NCBI RefSeq assembly: GCF_004001045.1
Contig: NZ_BIMK01000032.1
Coordinates: 1 to 64,000 of the forward strand
Origin: Paenibacillus chibensis
GTDB lineage: Bacteria; Bacillota; Bacilli; Paenibacillales; Paenibacillaceae
Length of the DNA stretch: 64,000 nt
Reading direction: 5' to 3'
Below the pieces are notes generated by a model that was not told where the DNA came from, did not search any database, and saw only the letters and a program-made list of their open reading frames with translations. How positions within the stretch are numbered: position 1 is the stretch's first letter; the number at the start of each line of letters is the position of its first letter. Shown piece after piece: positions 34,501-41,491 of this stretch. Position numbers and translations under genes: made by a program.

Positions 34501-35333
34501 AGCGGTTCTTCTTCGATCAGCTGGCTGCCCGATAATAGGACCAACTGAACCGGAAGCTCCACCGTTTTCTTTTTATGCCCGCTGCGGGAGGTTTTGCGGC
34601 GCATCAGCCGCTGGAACAGCTCGTCCGCGAGCTGATGCGCGCTGCTGCGGCGATCGGACAGATAGCGCATATTCCGGTGCTCATCCCACGTATGCGGAAG
34701 CCAGCGGAGCCAGTCCCAATCCGCGGCGTCCTTATCCTCGTAAAACGCGGCCAGCTTCACCTCATCCGGCGAATGCCGAACGGCCAGCTGGGTCATGATG
34801 ACGCGCAGCGAATTCATGACCATCTCGCGTTCCCCCACGATGCCGATCACCTTCGCCTGATACAGCGGCAGCGAAACCGGTGCGTCCGCGATGGTCTCAA
34901 ATTCGTCTGCCAGCTCCTGCGCCGCCTCGATCAAGGGATCCTTCATGTAGCCATCCGGACGCGGGGTTTTGATTTCCATATAAAAAGGAAGCCGTCCGGA
35001 ACCGATCCGCGTATGTAGAAAATCATCATCCTCAAAGGAGCGTTCCCAGAGGACGCTGCTGCGGTTTTTGACAACATGAAAACAGACATCCGGATCACCA
35101 TGAACTTCAAAAAGCACGTTCACCTGTTCCTTATGCCCTGATTTTAATTCTTCTCTATGCTTGTCCAGCTCCACATGATATAAACGGATGCGTTCCTTCA
35201 GCTGTTCCTTATACTTTTTCTTGTTGCCCAGGTATACGAAAAAGGGAATCGTATAAGATGTCAGCATCATCATAACGGAAACCATTTGAAACATAATGAA
35301 ATTAGGGTTGCCCATCTTCCCGGACAAGTTCAT
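31509..35333 (-). CDS. essC: Type VII secretion motor EssC/YukBA-like (main part)
   Basis: A 1274-aa FtsK/SpoIIIE-type motor. One membrane helix is at residues about 13-35. Three ATPase domains follow: Walker A GTTGSGKSE near residue 430 with Walker B LVIIIDEFAQ; GMPGLGKTT near 765 with VVVIDGYLNF; and SPMEGGKTS near 1054 with LLAIDDADIL. Only the first has a full acidic Walker B, as is usual. The two N-terminal FHA domains of staphylococcal EssC are absent. The ATG at 35333 has no ribosome binding site, and the missing first helix is encoded in another frame directly upstream (35302-35496), so this is probably one gene split by a frame change in a TA repeat. Confidence 0.92.
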   Translation of the reverse strand: MNLSGKMGNPNFIMFQMVSVMMMLTSYTIPFFVYLGNKKKYKEQLKERIRLYHVELDKHREELKSGHKEQVNVLFEVHGDPDVCFHVVKNRSSVLWERSFEDDDFLHTRIGSGRLPFYMEIKTPRPDGYMKDPLIEAAQELADEFETIADAPVSLPLYQAKVIGIVGEREMVMNSLRVIMTQLAVRHSPDEVKLAAFYEDKDAADWDWLRWLPHTWDEHRNMRYLSDRRSSAHQLADELFQRLMRRKTSRSGHKKKTVELPVQLVLLSGSQLIEEEPLLPLLLEEPGEVDACTIILSDRKETLPMQCHLIVDVGQGEGHYTLKREDGAFDQMSFVPDVLTLERAEAISRYMAPVRLKRSLASDIPDVLSLFEMMNIKTIDDLDVKQRWRSNRYPDSLPVPIGVRAGGKKINLNIHDKIERSGHGPHGLIAGTTGSGKSEVIQSIVASLSAEFHPHDLAFMLIDYKGGGMSNTFVDLPHVVGTITNLSSSLMERAKVSLKAELVRRQKLLNDAGNLQHIDEYYKLLRREGGEPLPHLVIIIDEFAQLKRDQPEFMDELISIAAIGRTLGVHLILATQKPAGVVDDKIWSNARFRICLRVQDEGDSRDMLKIPNAAWINKPGRGYLQVGSDEIFEEMQFAWSGAPYVEQTDSPGRIVPTEIALNGKRENLLAASMSATNLQMEQPPKQLQVFIDKLAKSAEEAGIPRLQGPWLPPLPERLELDDLPSLPREMHEQELEGIVGIIDDLPNQSQRPLPFSIQQGHWAVYGMPGLGKTTLIQTLLMSLASRYSPRQWNGYIVDMGRMMRDFASLPHIGGVMMAEEDDRIKRLFRFLVKAVSRRKEWFAEAGVKTAAAYRRSQSSDLPQIVVVIDGYLNFRNSFPEENEMLEFILREGGNLGMTFIMTSNRISDIFEKVRSNIANAATFELADAADYYYAVGRPARNPGAMPPGRGLVKGHVPPLEFQAALPAAGDDEAGRSLKLRNQIQTIARLYPMEHAPKINKLPDTIPLHELMPCMASLGQSFHRKLSMKVPVGLLTDDLEPFELELQEGPHFIVASPMEGGKTSFMLAWMLSLAYHYSPEQLHMYTVDARYGSRGLSLIRDLPHVQAGATREEELSALIADVYEQVQRRGSEEPEGPALLLAIDDADILAKQLNDFTIKEQLSSIVRLGRDRNVHVLLSGVPADFPTFGVDWFNDVKSCQSGFLFGTLDPNDLSFFRIPFSESNNAPGSLKILPPGQGYYIKRKFARVKAAIPFGGQWDSNHWVTEIRDRWHVVV

Positions 35334-35496
35334 ATATATAAAATCCGATACTGAATATCGTCATGACGGCCGGAAGCAGGATCGAAACCAGAGAAAACGA
35401 AGGCTTGTTCGGCTCGTTCTGCGGCTTCAAAATTTCAACGGTGCCTTCCTTCAGCGTCGGTCTGATCCGTGGCGAGCGTTGATACAACACATTCAC
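35302..35496 (-). CDS. essC: N-terminal fragment of the EssC-type motor, in a different frame
   Basis: A 64-aa ORF from a GTG at 35496 (AAAGGAGGAG upstream). YQRSPRIRPTLKEGTVEI and a membrane helix SLVSILLPAVMTIFSIGFYIY are the expected start of EssC proteins. The frame ends at 35302, overlapping the main ORF by 32 bases. Joining the two at the tract TTTTATATATATG (about 35331-35343) gives a continuous two-helix N-terminus. Two extra bases in the TA run would restore one frame. It may be a real mutation, a slippage-controlled switch, programmed frameshifting or a sequencing error. Confidence 0.75.
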   Translation of the reverse strand: MNVLYQRSPRIRPTLKEGTVEILKPQNEPNKPSFSLVSILLPAVMTIFSIGFYIYELVREDGQP

Positions 35497-35582
35497 GATG
35501 CGTCAGCTCCTCCTTTAGTACCCCAAACTTTCTATCTACCTTCTATGTATTCGTACGCATTTTTTTCAGCAAAGTTCCTCCC

Positions 35583-35915
35583 TTAATCGGCCATTACCCC
35601 GGTTGAACCATCTTGAAACAGGCTTCTTTTCCCAAAAACAGGCGCTTCCTCATCCGTCGTGGAAAACGCGCGCTGCAGCCTGACGAGGCATCCTTCCCGA
35701 AGACCGGCTTCGGCGACATCCTGCGAATCGCGAATCGTAAACCAGAGGCCATCCGGAAACTTTCCTTCTAATATATACTGCTGACCTGCCCGCGGCGCTT
35801 CCCCATAAACACGCATTCCAAGCATTTCCTTCAATTGAATGACGGGATAATCGTCCGGAACATCTATATCAAGCCAATCTCTTTCCTGACGGCTCTTCAT
35901 CACGGTCAGAATCAC
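35583..35915 (-). CDS. yukD: YukD/EsaB-like ubiquitin-fold protein
   Basis: A 110-aa protein with the ubiquitin-like fold of YukD/EsaB, a small cytoplasmic part of Firmicute type VII systems needed for export or its regulation. VILTVMKSRQERDWLDIDVP is the first hairpin and YPVIQLKEMLGMRVYG the helix. The GTG at 35915 with GAGAGGTG upstream is preferred to an earlier ATG at 35954. A C-terminal extension of about 25 residues (after LVRLQRAFSTTDE) goes beyond the usual 80 aa. First gene of the operon. Confidence 0.85.
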   Translation of the reverse strand: MILTVMKSRQERDWLDIDVPDDYPVIQLKEMLGMRVYGEAPRAGQQYILEGKFPDGLWFTIRDSQDVAEAGLREGCLVRLQRAFSTTDEEAPVFGKRSLFQDGSTGVMAD

Positions 35916-35976
35916 TATTTTACACCTCTCATCCACTATAAATCTATGATACATAAGATATAATCGCTTCTATGAT

Positions 35977-36005
35977 AATGTAACACTCGTGCATAAACAT
36001 GTCAA
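35977..36005 (-). promoter_or_regulatory. Promoter of the type VII operon
   Basis: On the minus strand TTGACA (36005-36000), a perfect -35, is followed after 17 bases by TACATT (35982-35977). Transcription would start about 55 bases before the yukD GTG. Confidence 0.7.
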
Positions 36006-36018
36006 TTTGTGACAAATT
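36004..36018. promoter_or_regulatory. Palindromic operator candidate at the type VII promoter
   Basis: AATTTGTGACAAATT is a perfect 7-base inverted repeat around one base. It overlaps the -35 box of the type VII promoter, where a bound dimer would repress or recruit polymerase. The rest of 35916-36290 is AT-rich, with no gene. Confidence 0.5.
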
Positions 36019-36290
36019 AACTATTTTAAATCATTAAAATTTTAATTAAAATAGGCACAGAGAATCATTTCCAATATTTTTTTATTCCTTTTAGTGATAA
36101 AATAGCCTTTTTCAAGTAAACTCTAATCGATACTTTCAACTTTCCGGTTTTATGCCAAGGCCAGGCGCAACATGCTATGAAACTGTGAAAATTGTGTGCA
36201 ATTTAAGTATTTATAAGCTTTCTTTAAGGTTTTTTTAATAATCGGAGTTTACAATGCATATATGGAATAACACGAATGAGGTGATTTTCT

Positions 36291-36530
36291 ATGAGAATGT
36301 TAATTAGTTTCCAAAACAAGCTGGTCCCTGTCTACTTTACTACCGAAAACAAACAATCTGTCCAAAAAATAATGAAGCTGCTCAGCGGCACCTTAGAAAA
36401 TAAGATCCAGTATGGCAAAAGGGCATTGAAAAAATGCTTGGATTCGTTAATCAGCATTGAAATTGAAGGTTCTGAAGCCATTCTGCACAGCAAAAGTGAA
36501 AACGACACCCTGGCCTTGTCCCTCTATTAA
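36291..36530 (+). CDS. Small hypothetical protein divergent from the type VII operon
   Basis: A 79-aa soluble basic protein I do not recognise (MRMLISFQNKLVPVYFTTEN at the start). AGGTGAT lies 7 bases before the ATG and a TACAAT-type -10 near 36249, so it looks expressed. Its stop codon lies in the loop of a following terminator. Confidence 0.6.
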   Translation: MRMLISFQNKLVPVYFTTENKQSVQKIMKLLSGTLENKIQYGKRALKKCLDSLISIEIEGSEAILHSKSENDTLALSLY

Positions 36531-36548
36531 GAGGGATTTTTTTTTTTG
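36519..36548 (+). terminator. Terminator overlapping a stop codon
   Basis: TCCCTC (36519-36524) pairs with GAGGGA (36531-36536), followed by twelve T. The 6-base loop contains the TAA of the 79-aa gene. Confidence 0.8.
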
Positions 36549-36552
36549 CAAC

Positions 36553-36582
36553 AAAAAAGGAGCCTTTCCTGAAGACTCCCTT
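36553..36582 (-). terminator. Terminator of the 44-aa ORF
   Basis: On the minus strand AAGGGAG...CTCCTTTTTT forms a short stem with a T-run, 26 bases after the stop codon of the small ORF. Confidence 0.55.
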
Positions 36583-36607
36583 AGTTAGTTTGATCGCAAT
36601 CATTCTA

Positions 36608-36742
36608 TTATTTGAAGGAATACCACTCCACGGCATTTTGCGCTTTTTGGATTCGGATTCTGAACAGCTGCAGCAGACTTTCGCGGGTATGTTCTTCCGG
36701 GCAGGCGTCCAGTTTTCGCAATATAAACCGATCAATGGACAT
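36608..36742 (-). CDS. Small hypothetical protein (44 aa)
   Basis: A 44-codon ORF with GAGAGG 7 bases before the ATG and a terminator behind it. The protein is one or two amphipathic helices (MSIDRFILRKLDACPEEHTR, then ESLLQLFRIRIQKAQ) and ends in AVEWYSFK. A longer overlapping frame on the same strand has no ribosome binding site. It is of the size of sporulation or phosphorelay small proteins but lacks the Spo0E S-Q-E-L-D and Sda motifs. Unknown. Confidence 0.5.
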   Translation of the reverse strand: MSIDRFILRKLDACPEEHTRESLLQLFRIRIQKAQNAVEWYSFK

Positions 36743-36829
36743 GACGATCCTCTCCCTTAAGAGTTAATTCAGGAACATTTTTCCTGTTTTACATATTTAC
36801 CCGCTTCCAGGGTTTTCAATCACGCCGTA

Positions 36830-37357
36830 TCATCGCTGAAAAACATGCTCCGCTTCCCACATCAGCATCATCATCATCACATAGATAACGACGGAGGCGA
36901 TCATCAGGAGGAACGCGAACAGGATAGCCAGCATCGACAACAGCGGAGCAAGGAGAATCAAGATAAACGAGGCGGCAATAACGGCAATGAACCATCGCCA
37001 GCGCTGAACCGCCTTGATCTGGAATTCATGCAGCCCGCGGCGGCCCGCCATATCGCTGATGCCGTAGCACAGATGGAAAATAATATACACCTTCAGCACG
37101 AACACCACCAAGTTGACGATAAAATATAGGAGCCACGAGTGGACCGATGCCCAGGATATGAGAAGCGACATGACGGAGATGGCGATCATGACGACCGACA
37201 TGTTTTTGGCGAGACGAAAATGTCTTGACTTGTTTTCCAGCTTGGCGAACCCGAGAAAGAACAGCACATAGCCGATCACGTCCGGCAGAACGTCAAAACC
37301 GTTAATGCGGATATCAATCAGGAACAGAAATCCCCACAACAAGTGAATAAACCCCAT
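36830..37357 (-). CDS. Hypothetical membrane protein
   Basis: A protein of about 175 aa with four to five hydrophobic helices (GFIHLLWGFLFLIDIRINGF, YVLFFLGFAKL, MSVVMIAISVMSLLISW and two near the C-terminus). The start at 37357 is chosen for GGAGGTG 6 bases upstream. I do not recognise the family; similar short membrane proteins of unknown role are common in Bacillales. Confidence 0.6.
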   Translation of the reverse strand: MGFIHLLWGFLFLIDIRINGFDVLPDVIGYVLFFLGFAKLENKSRHFRLAKNMSVVMIAISVMSLLISWASVHSWLLYFIVNLVVFVLKVYIIFHLCYGISDMAGRRGLHEFQIKAVQRWRWFIAVIAASFILILLAPLLSMLAILFAFLLMIASVVIYVMMMMLMWEAEHVFQR

Positions 37358-37478
37358 ACACTCCACCTCCCGCAGCTTTCTTCTATTATATATTAGTAGG
37401 GCAAGCCTAATTATACCCTAAAAGGAAAGCCTTTACATGCAATATATCCCAATGCTTGGGCCACAAAGCAGCCCTTAC

Positions 37479-38570
37479 TTATTCATCATGCGGCCGGCTG
37501 TTCCAGAATGAAGATTTACGGCGTATCGGCTCTTTGGCGGAACGGTCTTTGCGGTTCACCTTGCGCTGGCTGCGCTCTTCCTTTTTCACCTGAAACTGCA
37601 GCTCGCGCTGGGTTTTACGATAATTTTGCAGCCGTTTCTCGTCAATTTCCCCTGTTTCCAGCGCGGCAAGAACCGCGCATCCCGCTTCGTTCTCGTGACG
37701 GCAATCCGCGAATCTGCAGCCTTCGCCGATCGCTTCGATATCGGAAAAAACCTGCTCCCAGCCGCCACCATCATCATCATACAACTGCAGCTCCCGCATG
37801 CCCGGCGTATCGACCATCAGTCCACCGCCCGGCAGCAGAAACAGCTCCCGATGTGTGGTGGTATGGCGTCCGCGGCTGTCATCCTCGCGAATGCCCTGCG
37901 TTCGTTGTTCCGTCGAATCCGACAGCCAGTTTACGATCGTTGATTTGCCGCATCCGGACGAGCCCGTGAGGGCAACCGTGACGCCGTCTTTCAAATAACC
38001 GGTGACCTCTTCCTTCCCCCTGTTCTCGATCGCGCTCACCGCATGTACCGGAACACCCGGTGCGATCAGCTCCATTTCTGCGGCTTTGACCTCCGGATCA
38101 TCGCACAGATCGGCTTTGCTCAGCAGAATGACCGGTGTGACCCCGCTGTTCCAGGCCATGATCAGGTACCGCTCCATTCTGCGCGGATTGTAATCATCAT
38201 TCAGTGAAGTAACCAGAAAGAGAATATCGACATTGGCGGCGATAATCTGCTCCTGCGCCGACTTAGCCCCTGCTTTTTGTCTCGAGATGCAGGTTTTGCG
38301 GTCCAAAATGCCATGGATGATGCATCGATCCTCGCCTTCAAGCAGCTGCAGCTCGACCCAGTCGCCAACGGCCGGATAAGTGCTTCCGTTCAGCAGGGCA
38401 TGTTTCATTTTGCCGGACATTTCGCCCCAAATTTCACCGTTTGCGGTGTACACCCTGTATTTCTGTCCAAAATCGGCAATGATTCGTCCGGCAGCGTGCG
38501 TGCTTCGCTCCTCCTTCTCCCATTCAAGTTCCCAAGTCGTGTTCCAACCGTAATGCATGAATTCGTTCAA
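37479..38570 (-). CDS. rsgA: Ribosome small-subunit-dependent GTPase A (RsgA/YjeQ type)
   Basis: A 363-aa circularly permuted GTPase that helps mature the 30S subunit. The N-terminal OB fold is followed by LVTSLNDDYNPRRMERYL (about residue 117), the P-loop GSSGCGKSTIVNWL (about 205), DTPGMRELQL, and a zinc finger CRFADCRHENEAGC (about 285-298). The tail is very basic. It is longer than classical RsgA and resembles the second paralogue found in several Bacillales. The start is a TTG with AGGGGG 8 bases upstream. Confidence 0.9.
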   Translation of the reverse strand: MNEFMHYGWNTTWELEWEKEERSTHAAGRIIADFGQKYRVYTANGEIWGEMSGKMKHALLNGSTYPAVGDWVELQLLEGEDRCIIHGILDRKTCISRQKAGAKSAQEQIIAANVDILFLVTSLNDDYNPRRMERYLIMAWNSGVTPVILLSKADLCDDPEVKAAEMELIAPGVPVHAVSAIENRGKEEVTGYLKDGVTVALTGSSGCGKSTIVNWLSDSTEQRTQGIREDDSRGRHTTTHRELFLLPGGGLMVDTPGMRELQLYDDDGGGWEQVFSDIEAIGEGCRFADCRHENEAGCAVLAALETGEIDEKRLQNYRKTQRELQFQVKKEERSQRKVNRKDRSAKEPIRRKSSFWNSRPHDE

Positions 38571-38780
38571 ATAAAAAGCCCCCTAGTTTGGTTGTAATTG
38601 TTGATGGATCTATAGAAAAACGCCTGAAAGACGTGTTTTCACGGAATTTTAGCGATGAATGCGCATAAGCAAAACGTCTATCGACGTAATCTCTCAGAAG
38701 ACAGACCGCCATCAGCGGATGTTTCTCTTGCAACATCACGAAGCCATGGCTCTGTAGTTTACATTTTCTGATATGATGAG

Positions 38781-38812
38781 AAAAAGCCCCGAAGCCAAAT
38801 GCTCCGGGGCCA
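38781..38812 (-). terminator. Second terminator after the 29-aa ORF
   Basis: On the minus strand CCCCGGAGC pairs with GCTTCGGGG around a short loop and is followed by TTTTTC. It lies downstream of another terminator on the same strand. Confidence 0.7.
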
Positions 38813-38840
38813 TAAGTACGGCATGCACAGCCGTAATCAT

Positions 38841-38875
38841 AACAAAAGCCGCGGAGACATCAGGTCTCCGCGGCC
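38841..38875 (-). terminator. Terminator of the 29-aa ORF
   Basis: A perfect 11-base stem GCCGCGGAGAC/GTCTCCGCGGC (38848-38858 with 38864-38874), followed on the minus strand by CTTTTGTT. Confidence 0.8.
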
Positions 38876-38899
38876 GATGGGAAATCAGCTGTATTCAAA

Positions 38900-38989
38900 T
38901 TAGAACACAGCGACCTTCTTGTGCCGATGAATGGAGACCGATAAATCATCATAACGAACGACGGATGCAAGCAATGTATTGTTTTTCAT
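38900..38989 (-). CDS. Small ORF encoding a 29-aa peptide
   Basis: A 29-codon ORF (MKNNTLLASVVRYDDLSVSI, then HRHKKVAVF). GGAG lies 9 bases before the ATG and a strong hairpin terminator 25 bases after the stop, so it has the parts of a complete transcription unit. No signal or membrane segment is seen. It could be a small regulatory peptide or a dual-function RNA; no family is recognised. Confidence 0.5.
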   Translation of the reverse strand: MKNNTLLASVVRYDDLSVSIHRHKKVAVF

Positions 38990-39059
38990 GATTTTATCGT
39001 CTCCCTTCCTGTCATATGCTGACATCATAACCAGAATATAAAGTGGATGTCAAGCCCTT

Positions 39060-39653
39060 TTATTTCACGTTTTCCCAATGTGTCCACTGCTCGCGGGGAT
39101 TAAGCTCGTAAATGCCATCCTCCCTGTACATGAACTGATGCATAATGAATTCTCTCCGGATGGTCGCAAAATCCTCGTGAAACTGCTTGATGAATTCGTT
39201 GATTTCCTTTTCCGAATACTTGCGTCCCGGCTCCAGCTGCTCAACCAAATGCTCAAGCGCGATCAGCTTTTTCTTGTACTGGGCCGGAATTTGACGCAGG
39301 CGACCGTCCTTCGCGAAGAAGTTACGGATCACCGCTGATTTCGTTTGCGCGTTCTCAGGCTCTGACATTTCTTTGCCTCCTTCCTTGAATATGAATTTAA
39401 GCGAAGCCTCCGCATGCTGCTGGATAAAATAGCGGTTCTGGGCAAAATAAACCGTATTCTTCTCGCGCCGCTCCGTGATCAGGGCTGCTTCCCTAAGCTT
39501 GGCTGCATGGTGTGTGACCGTCGGCTGCGAAATATTGAGCTTCTCGGCCAGCGCCTGGCCGTTCATCTCGCCTTCGGACAGCAGCAGCAAAATCCGGAGC
39601 CGTGTCGGATCAGCGAGCGCTTTATGATAGTTCACAATTTTCTCTAGCTGCAT
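39060..39653 (-). CDS. ArsR-family regulator with DUF2087 domain
   Basis: A 197-aa protein. Residues 5-75 are an ArsR-type winged helix (DPTRLRILLLLSEGEMNGQA, then LNISQPTVTHHAAKLREA). Residues about 105-190 (FFAKDGRLRQIPAQYKKKL, then PGRKYSEKEINEFI and RREFIMHQFMYREDGIYEL) are DUF2087, common in Bacillales regulators of this kind. No metal-binding Cys cluster is seen, so it is probably not a metal sensor. The target is unknown; the divergent neighbour is bdr. GGAGGTGA precedes the ATG. Confidence 0.88.
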   Translation of the reverse strand: MQLEKIVNYHKALADPTRLRILLLLSEGEMNGQALAEKLNISQPTVTHHAAKLREAALITERREKNTVYFAQNRYFIQQHAEASLKFIFKEGGKEMSEPENAQTKSAVIRNFFAKDGRLRQIPAQYKKKLIALEHLVEQLEPGRKYSEKEINEFIKQFHEDFATIRREFIMHQFMYREDGIYELNPREQWTHWENVK

Positions 39654-39856
39654 CTCGTCACCTCCGGCAATATGATGGAACCAACTAATTAGATGTTTAT
39701 CTAATTTGATGTTTGTTTAATTATATGCTGATCGAATTCGATCTGTCAATTCATAAGATGATCACCGATCGAATCCCGGGTATGCGGCTGGTTTTTGTCA
39801 GTAAATTACGATAGGATGGTAAGTGAATTGTTTATAGTCAGAGGAGGAAGTAAGCT

Positions 39857-40834
39857 ATGCAAGATGTCATCATTATCGGGGCGGGTCCCTGCGGATTATC
39901 CGCGGCAATCGAATGTGAGCGCAGAGGGCTGTCCACGCGGATCATTGAAAAGCACAGCCTCGTGCATTCCATATTTTTATATCCGACCCATATGCAATTT
40001 TTCAGTACGGCCGAGATGCTGGAAATCGGGGATATTCCATTCCCGACCTCCAATGACAAGCCTTTTCGCTATGAAGCGCTGGCCTATTACCGGAAGGTGG
40101 CGGAGCATTACGGGCTAGCCATCTCCCAGTACGAGGAAGCTCTGACGTTAGAGCGGACAAACGATCAAACCTTTATCGTCAAGACGCTGGACCGCAAGGG
40201 AAAGCATCACCAATACGAGGCGCGGCATGTTGTCATCTCCACCGGATATTTTGATCATCCGAATTATATTGGCATCCCGGGAGAGGATCTGGAGAAAGTG
40301 ACGCACTATTTCCGCGAGGCCCATCCCTACAGCGGCATGAAGGTAACCATTATCGGCGGCAGCAACTCCGCAGTCGATGCGGCGATGGAGCTGATTCGCG
40401 TCGGAGCGACCATCGATATGGTTTACCGCGGCGAAACCGTCTCCGAAAACATCAAGCCCTGGGTTCGTCCTGTATTCGAGGCCATGGTGCAGAAGGGAAA
40501 AATCACTGTTCACGTCCAATCGCATGTCACGGAAATTACGGAGGATTCGGTGCTCATTCAGGACAAGGACGGCCAAACGGACCGCATCGACAATGATTTT
40601 GTGCTCGCCCTGACCGGCTTCCGTCCCGACCGCAAACTGCTTTCTTCCTGCGGGGTGGAGCTTGACGGCGATATGGAGAAGCCGCTGTACAATCCCGAAA
40701 CGATGGAAAGCAACGTGCCCGGACTGTATGTTGCAGGCGTCATCGCTTCCGGCCGCAATGCCAATGAAGTATTTATCGAAACAGGCCGCAATCATGGCGT
40801 GCTGATTGCAGAGCATATTACGAGTACCAAGTAG
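39857..40834 (+). CDS. bdr: Bacillithiol-disulfide reductase (YpdA/Bdr)
   Basis: A 325-aa FAD- and NADPH-binding thioredoxin-reductase-like protein. DVIIIGAGPCGLSAAIECER is the FAD loop with the YpdA-specific Cys14, HSIFLYPTHMQFFSTAEMLE is a conserved family stretch, and VTIIGGSNSAVDAAMELIR is the NADPH site. YpdA reduces oxidised bacillithiol, keeping the thiol pool of many Firmicutes reduced. AGAGGAGGAAG precedes the ATG. Confidence 0.92.
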   Translation: MQDVIIIGAGPCGLSAAIECERRGLSTRIIEKHSLVHSIFLYPTHMQFFSTAEMLEIGDIPFPTSNDKPFRYEALAYYRKVAEHYGLAISQYEEALTLERTNDQTFIVKTLDRKGKHHQYEARHVVISTGYFDHPNYIGIPGEDLEKVTHYFREAHPYSGMKVTIIGGSNSAVDAAMELIRVGATIDMVYRGETVSENIKPWVRPVFEAMVQKGKITVHVQSHVTEITEDSVLIQDKDGQTDRIDNDFVLALTGFRPDRKLLSSCGVELDGDMEKPLYNPETMESNVPGLYVAGVIASGRNANEVFIETGRNHGVLIAEHITSTK

Positions 40835-40969
40835 GCGGACGGTCAAGCCTTTGTCTTGGGTACATTTTTCATGATCTGCTGCTGATGGATATTTTCCAGC
40901 CACATTAAGAATAATGCTGTATAGAGGGTATGGTTGACAGGAATGATGAATTCGGGAGGCGATGCCGGA

Positions 40970-41413
40970 ATGGATATGACGTCACTCATACTGCTGCTCC
41001 TGGCGGCTTTGGGTATTATCAGCAGCAATGCGCCAATTACGATCGCGATGATCGTTCTGCTTCTGCTGCGGGTTTTACATCTGAATCAGGTATTCCCGTG
41101 GCTTGAGAAATATGGGTTGACCGTCGGGATCGTGATTCTGACCATCGGCGTTATGACGCCGGTTGCTAGCGGCAAAATGAGCCTGCAGACCATCGGCGAA
41201 TCGTTCCTCAACTGGAAATCGCTGCTCGCCATCGCCATCGGCATGCTGGTGGCGTATCTTGGCGGACGGGGCGCCGCTTTGATGTCAATGAACCCGACGA
41301 TCGTGGCCGGACTCCTGATAGGCACCGTGCTCGGTGTCGCGTTGTTCCGGGGAGTTCCTGTCGGTCCCTTGATTGCGGCCGGCATTCTGTCGCTTCTCAT
41401 CGGGAGATCCTAG
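40970..41413 (+). CDS. DUF441 (UPF0756, YtwI-like) membrane protein
   Basis: A 147-aa hydrophobic protein with four to five helices. The motif GIISSNAPITIAMIVLLLLR near the start and VGIVILTIGVMTPVASGKM in the middle identify the DUF441 family. Its function is unknown. The ATG at 40970 is preferred to 40934 because GGGAGG lies 10 bases upstream. Confidence 0.85.
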   Translation: MDMTSLILLLLAALGIISSNAPITIAMIVLLLLRVLHLNQVFPWLEKYGLTVGIVILTIGVMTPVASGKMSLQTIGESFLNWKSLLAIAIGMLVAYLGGRGAALMSMNPTIVAGLLIGTVLGVALFRGVPVGPLIAAGILSLLIGRS

Positions 41414-41429
41414 GGCAGGATGAAGCAAT

Positions 41430-41464
41430 AAAAGAGCCTTGGCTTATGCCAAGGCTCTTTTTCA
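41430..41464. terminator. Terminator between DUF441 and ABC exporter genes
   Basis: AAAGAGCCTTGGC (41431-41443) pairs with GCCAAGGCTCTTT (from 41448), with A and T runs, suiting both convergent genes. Confidence 0.88.
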
Positions 41465-41491
41465 ATTCGATCAGCATGATCCATGAAAGGA

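Noticed and set aside
36451..36735. 94-codon minus-strand ORF
   Set aside because: It lacks a ribosome binding site and overlaps the better supported 44-aa ORF, a terminator and the 79-aa gene.
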